A stretch of 8,999 nt of DNA from Paracoccaceae bacterium (GTDB lineage: Bacteria; Pseudomonadota; Alphaproteobacteria; Rhodobacterales; Rhodobacteraceae): contig JAFGVZ010000099.1 in assembly GCA_016937725.1 (NCBI GenBank), positions 1-8,999 on the forward strand. Direction: 5' to 3'. Made by a program: the position numbers and the translations under genes. The notes under the pieces were generated by a model. The model did no database searches, was not told the DNA's origin, and was given only the letters and a program-made list of their open reading frames with translations. Shown piece by piece: positions 6,574-8,999 of the stretch (positions are counted from its first letter, which is position 1; each line of letters starts with the position of its first letter).

Positions 6574-7314
6574 TCAGAATCGCGCCGCCAGAAAGTCGCG
6601 GAACGCGGCCTGCGCACCTGCATTCGCCTCTGGGTCCCAATCGCCCGATGTGGGCACGGTGAACGAATGCCGCGCGCCGCCGAAGATGCGGGCTTCATGC
6701 GCAACGCCTGCGCCTTGCAATTCATCCATCAACGCGGCCAGATCGGCCATGCCAGAGACCGGATCGGCAGAGCCATGCAGCACCAGAACCGGCGCAGGCG
6801 TGGCGCTGTAATCTTGCCCTTCCGGCGTGCCAAGCCCGCCATGGAAGCTGACGAAACCGGCCATATCCAACCCTGCGCGCGCGGCTTCCAACGCTGCTGC
6901 GCCGCCAAAGCAATAGCCTGCGATCACCATGTTGCCTGCACCCTCCAGCCCGGTCGCGGCTTCTGCACCGGCGGCAAGACGCGCGCGAAACTCTGCCCGG
7001 TCAGCATACAGCGCGCCGGTCTCGCGGCGGTAATCGTCAAAGCCCGCGAGCACCGCATCGGTGCCGAAGAGGTCCAGCGCCACGGCCAGATAGCCATCGG
7101 CGGCCAGCGCATCGGCCTGCGCGCGCTCATGGTCGGTCAGTCCGTCCCAGTCATGCACCAGCAGAACCGTGCCGCGCGGGGTGCCTTCTGGCGAAGCGAC
7201 ATAGCCTTCGAAATCGCGGTCGCCATGGGTGTAGGGCAGCGGATTCGCCATGGCTGTGCCCGTGGCCAGACCGAGCCCGAGAATGAAAGTAGAAAACGTG
7301 TGGATAGACGCCAT
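6574..7314 (-). CDS. dienelactone hydrolase family protein with signal peptide
   Basis: This 246-residue alpha/beta hydrolase carries the Cys-Asp-His triad of the dienelactone hydrolase family: C135 in the nucleophile elbow GYCFGG (133-138), D184 in HGSADPVSG and H216 in GARHSF. VLLVHDWDGLTDHER (50-64) corresponds to the family's conserved His-Glu/Asp-Trp segment after the first strands. Residues 1-23 form a cleavable signal peptide (hydrophobic FILGLGLATG, then TAMA followed by NP), so the mature enzyme should act in the periplasm; classical carboxymuconolactone-pathway DLHs are cytoplasmic. AGAGGG about seven bases before the ATG at 7314 supports the start. The substrate is unknown, and no aromatic-degradation genes are nearby. 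It converges on the aldehyde dehydrogenase gene across a hairpin. On the same strand it lies 92 bases downstream of gcrA, so transcription from gcrA could read into it. Confidence 0.88.
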   Translation of the reverse strand: MASIHTFSTFILGLGLATGTAMANPLPYTHGDRDFEGYVASPEGTPRGTVLLVHDWDGLTDHERAQADALAADGYLAVALDLFGTDAVLAGFDDYRRETGALYADRAEFRARLAAGAEAATGLEGAGNMVIAGYCFGGAAALEAARAGLDMAGFVSFHGGLGTPEGQDYSATPAPVLVLHGSADPVSGMADLAALMDELQGAGVAHEARIFGGARHSFTVPTSGDWDPEANAGAQAAFRDFLAARF

Positions 7315-7406
7315 GAGATTTCCCTCTAGGTTATGACCATAGGGAAGGTAGGGCTATGCAGGCCAAAGTCAGGACCGCACAGCCCCCGCGCGCCACTGCA
7401 CAGAGC

Positions 7407-8042
7407 TTAGCGTTTGCGGTCGCGCCGCGTGCTCATGGGCTGGAAAGCCACGGCGACATGCGCCTCGCAATAGGGTTTTCCGGGCTTCACGGGCAGTCCG
7501 CAAAACCAGAAATCAGGGGTCGCCGGGTCGCCGATGGGCCATTTGCAGGTCCGCTCGGTCAATTCCAGAAGCGACAGCTTCATCGCGGTCTTTTCGACCT
7601 CTCGCACCGTGGCAAGCGCTTCGGGGTCGATCTCATTGGCCGAAGGTTGCGGCGGCAAGGGCTGGCCTGCCGGGATGATTGGCTTTGGCGTGTAGGTTTC
7701 GACCTGTTCTTCTTCCGGCTCTTCCGGTTCTGCCACCGCGGCGGGCTCTGGCTTGGGCGCGGGGGCGGCGGCAGGCTTTGGCTTGGGCTGCGCCGCGCGC
7801 TCTGCTTTCACCTGTGCCAAATCGACCACGGCCGGGTTGGGTTCGGGCGCAGCGGGGCGGCTGGGCTCTGGCGTCTCGGCGCTGGTCTCTGGCCCGTTGC
7901 GATTTGACAGGCCCAGACGGTGCACCTTGCCAATGACGGCGTTGCGCGTCACGCCACCCAATTCCTTGGCGATGGTCGAGGCCGAATGCCCCTCGTTCCA
8001 CATTTTCTTGAGCAGCTCGACCCGCTCATCCGTCCATGACAT
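7407..8042 (-). CDS. gcrA: GcrA family cell cycle regulator
   Basis: GcrA is an alphaproteobacterial transcription regulator that binds sigma70-RNA polymerase and acts at promoters with CcrM-methylated GANTC sites, driving S-phase and division genes. The 211-residue product starts MSWTDERVELLKKMWNEGHS, the diagnostic N-terminal helix-turn-helix segment (residues ~1-45, including AVIGKVHRLGLS). Residues ~50-140 are a low-complexity Pro/Ala/Lys/Glu linker. The C-terminal conserved region (~155-202) contains TCKWPIGDP, FWFCGLPV and YCEAH, with C166, C181, C192 and H195 spaced like a possible metal site. The frame is open much further upstream, to 8618, but ATG 8042 is right because the family N-terminus begins there and AAGGGG lies six bases upstream. 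It is divergent from an ABC permease gene, with 123 bases between them holding several repeats. Confidence 0.96.
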   Translation of the reverse strand: MSWTDERVELLKKMWNEGHSASTIAKELGGVTRNAVIGKVHRLGLSNRNGPETSAETPEPSRPAAPEPNPAVVDLAQVKAERAAQPKPKPAAAPAPKPEPAAVAEPEEPEEEQVETYTPKPIIPAGQPLPPQPSANEIDPEALATVREVEKTAMKLSLLELTERTCKWPIGDPATPDFWFCGLPVKPGKPYCEAHVAVAFQPMSTRRDRKR

Positions 8043-8064
8043 GGCAGACCCCTTGGAAATATCT

Positions 8065-8083
8065 TGTCCCAAGTTTAGGGACA
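8065..8083. promoter_or_regulatory. inverted repeat TGTCCC-N7-GGGACA over the predicted gcrA -10
   Basis: TGTCCC at 8065-8070 and GGGACA at 8078-8083 are perfect 6-base arms around a 7-base AT-rich centre. The centre contains the proposed gcrA -10 box, and the right arm abuts the spacer. The position, 23-41 bases before the gcrA start codon, fits an operator for a dimeric repressor. A 6+6 palindrome can arise by chance, so function is unproven. Confidence 0.3.
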
Positions 8084-8099
8084 GGCAGGTGAAATACAA
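8072..8099 (-). promoter_or_regulatory. candidate gcrA promoter
   Basis: On the reverse strand TTGTAT (8099-8094, 4 of 6 to TTGACA) and TAAACT (8077-8072, 4 of 6 to TATAAT) are separated by 16 bases. Transcription would start near 8065, leaving a ~22-base leader that carries the AAGGGG ribosome site at 8054-8049. No GANTC site lies in this intergenic region. Confidence 0.3.
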
Positions 8100-8124
8100 G
8101 GCGCAGGGCCTAAATACAATGCGC
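8092..8124. repeat. two 13-base direct repeats 20 bases apart in the gcrA/permease divergent region
   Basis: AAATACAAGGCGC at 8092-8104 and AAATACAATGCGC at 8112-8124 match at 12 of 13 positions with a 20-base period, about two helical turns. One copy contains the candidate gcrA -35 on the reverse strand; the other contains TACAAT (8115-8120), a near-consensus -10 for the plus-strand permease gene, though no good -35 is seen with it. Tandem binding sites for one regulator would look like this. Confidence 0.4.
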
Positions 8125-8165
8125 GATCGGCAAAACCGACGCCAATAGACTGGAAGGAGAGCAGA

Positions 8166-8975
8166 ATGGACATGGCAGGCTTCCGCGACATGGGCGCGCG
8201 CCGCTTTGGACGGGTGAATTGGTTGGGGCTGGCGGCCTTGGCCAAACGCGAGATCATGCGCTTTCTGGTGGTGTGGACCCAAACGCTGGCCGCGCCCTTG
8301 GTGACGGCGGGGTTGTTTCTGGCGGTCTTCACGCTGGCCATTGGCCCTATGCGCGGCGAGGTGATGGGTGTGCCTTTCATCAGCTTTCTGGCGCCGGGCA
8401 TTCTGATGATGACCATTATTCAGAACGCATTCGCCAACACATCTTCCTCCATCGTCATCTCGAAGGTGCAGGGCAATATTGTCGATACGCTGATGCCACC
8501 CTTGTCGCCAGGAGAGCTTGTGCTGGGCTACATGGCGGGCGGGGTCGTGCGCGGCCTGATGGTGGGTGTGGTCATCTTGCTGGCCGAAGCAGTGGTCTTG
8601 GGCGAAGGGATCGCCCATCCGCTGTGGCTTTTGGTGTTCGTCACGCTGGGGGCGGCGCTTTTATCAGCCATAGGGATCGCGGCAGGCATTATCGCAAACA
8701 AGTTCGACCAGATCGCGGCGATTACCAATTTCATCGTGGTGCCGTTGTCTTTTCTGTCGGGCACGTTTTATTCCATTACCACATTGCCACCGCTCATGGC
8801 CGCCCTCAGCCAAGTGAACCCGGTTTTCTACCTGATCGACGGGGCGCGCTACGGGATGATCGGACAGTCGGATGCATCGCCATGGCTGGGGCTGGTGGTG
8901 GTGCTTGTTTCGGTCTTGGGCACGATGGCGTTGTGCTGGCATTGGTTTCGGAAAGGTTACCGGCTCAAGCCCTGA
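8166..8975 (+). CDS. ABC-2 type transporter permease
   Basis: This 269-residue integral membrane protein has about six hydrophobic segments (roughly 36-59, 69-93, 114-144, 152-177, 184-205 and 239-260), the count and spacing of ABC-2 exporter permeases related to YadH and NodJ. Family hallmarks are SFLAPGILMMTIIQNAFANT (73-92), the intracellular PPLSPGELVLGY (111-122), IVVPLSFLSGTFY (190-202) before the last external region, and NPVFYLIDGARYG (218-230). Partners would be a separate ATPase; the ATPase at 2035-3123 is importer-type and not a credible partner. AAGGAG six bases before the ATG at 8166 fixes the start. The exported substrate cannot be told from sequence; polysaccharide, lipid or drug are family options. 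Its stop codon overlaps the start of a following gene (TGATG). It is divergent from gcrA. Confidence 0.92.
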   Translation: MDMAGFRDMGARRFGRVNWLGLAALAKREIMRFLVVWTQTLAAPLVTAGLFLAVFTLAIGPMRGEVMGVPFISFLAPGILMMTIIQNAFANTSSSIVISKVQGNIVDTLMPPLSPGELVLGYMAGGVVRGLMVGVVILLAEAVVLGEGIAHPLWLLVFVTLGAALLSAIGIAAGIIANKFDQIAAITNFIVVPLSFLSGTFYSITTLPPLMAALSQVNPVFYLIDGARYGMIGQSDASPWLGLVVVLVSVLGTMALCWHWFRKGYRLKP

Positions 8976-8999
8976 TGGCGCTTGTGCGCTATGTCCAAC
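8975..8999 (+). CDS. start of a downstream gene overlapping the permease stop (partial)
   Basis: The permease stop TGA (8973-8975) overlaps an ATG at 8975-8977, a TGATG arrangement typical of translationally coupled genes. The visible codons read MALVRYVQ before the window ends. Nothing can be said about the product. A partner ATPase is a natural guess but the eight residues do not show it. The Shine-Dalgarno-like GGAAAGG lies too far upstream (around 8950), so coupling would be needed. Confidence 0.4.

Noticed and set aside
7747..7890. Low-complexity Pro/Ala/Lys/Glu-coding stretch in gcrA as a possible DNA repeat
   Set aside because: It is the flexible linker expected between the DNA-binding and sigma-binding domains of GcrA, with no exact repeat unit.
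8043..8618. Long reverse-strand open extension in frame with gcrA, running through the permease gene
   Set aside because: The GcrA family N-terminus and its ribosome site begin at 8042, and the extension is antisense to a convincing membrane protein gene. It is a high-GC shadow.
2035..8975. Pairing of the ATPase at 2035-3123 with the permease at 8166-8975 as one transporter
   Set aside because: The ATPase is importer-type with a TOBE-like domain, the permease is ABC-2 exporter-type, and they are separated by about 5 kb of unrelated genes on opposite strands.

Overview
The window looks like ordinary core chromosome of an alphaproteobacterium, most likely Rhodobacteraceae (Rhodobacter/Roseobacter/Paracoccus relatives). 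The evidence is high GC with G/C-ending codons, a GcrA-type cell-cycle regulator (an alphaproteobacterial family), a DUF2125 protein, and a deoC gene followed directly by a two-domain ALDH16-type aldehyde dehydrogenase. There are no tRNA or rRNA genes, insertion sequences, CRISPR arrays, phage genes or integrases, and no gene-free stretch longer than about 180 bases. The genus assignment is inference.

Layout, left to right. (1) 1-569, minus: N-terminal part of a membrane-anchored DUF2125 protein, cut by the window edge. It is divergent from (2) 633-1169, plus: a ChaC-type gamma-glutamylcyclotransferase. (3) 1178-1972 and 2035-3123, both minus: an inositol-monophosphatase-family phosphatase preceded on its own strand by an FbpC/PotA-like ABC ATPase with a TOBE-type C-terminus. 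They read as a two-gene unit transcribed toward chaC, and no permease or binding protein is present. (4) 3301-4245 and 4255-6537, both plus, nine bases apart: deoxyribose-phosphate aldolase and a 760-residue aldehyde dehydrogenase whose second ALDH domain has lost its catalytic residues. (5) A strong hairpin at 6543-6565 separates this operon from the convergent gene 6574-7314, minus, an exported dienelactone-hydrolase-family protein. (6) 7407-8042, minus: gcrA. (7) 8166-8975, plus: an ABC-2 type exporter permease divergent from gcrA, followed by the first codons of another gene in a TGATG overlap.

The clearest functional link is deoC with the dehydrogenase. DeoC splits deoxyribose 5-phosphate into glyceraldehyde 3-phosphate and acetaldehyde, and the next gene would oxidise the acetaldehyde to acetate, completing deoxynucleoside carbon salvage. 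ChaC (glutathione breakdown), the phosphatase, the hydrolase and the exporter look like independent housekeeping functions.

I found no convincing evidence of a wholly new system. The items most worth a second look are the two-domain ALDH16 enzyme, short repeat and palindrome structures in the gcrA/permease divergent promoter region, a palindrome over the predicted -10 of the ABC ATPase gene, and the orphan ATPase-phosphatase pair.
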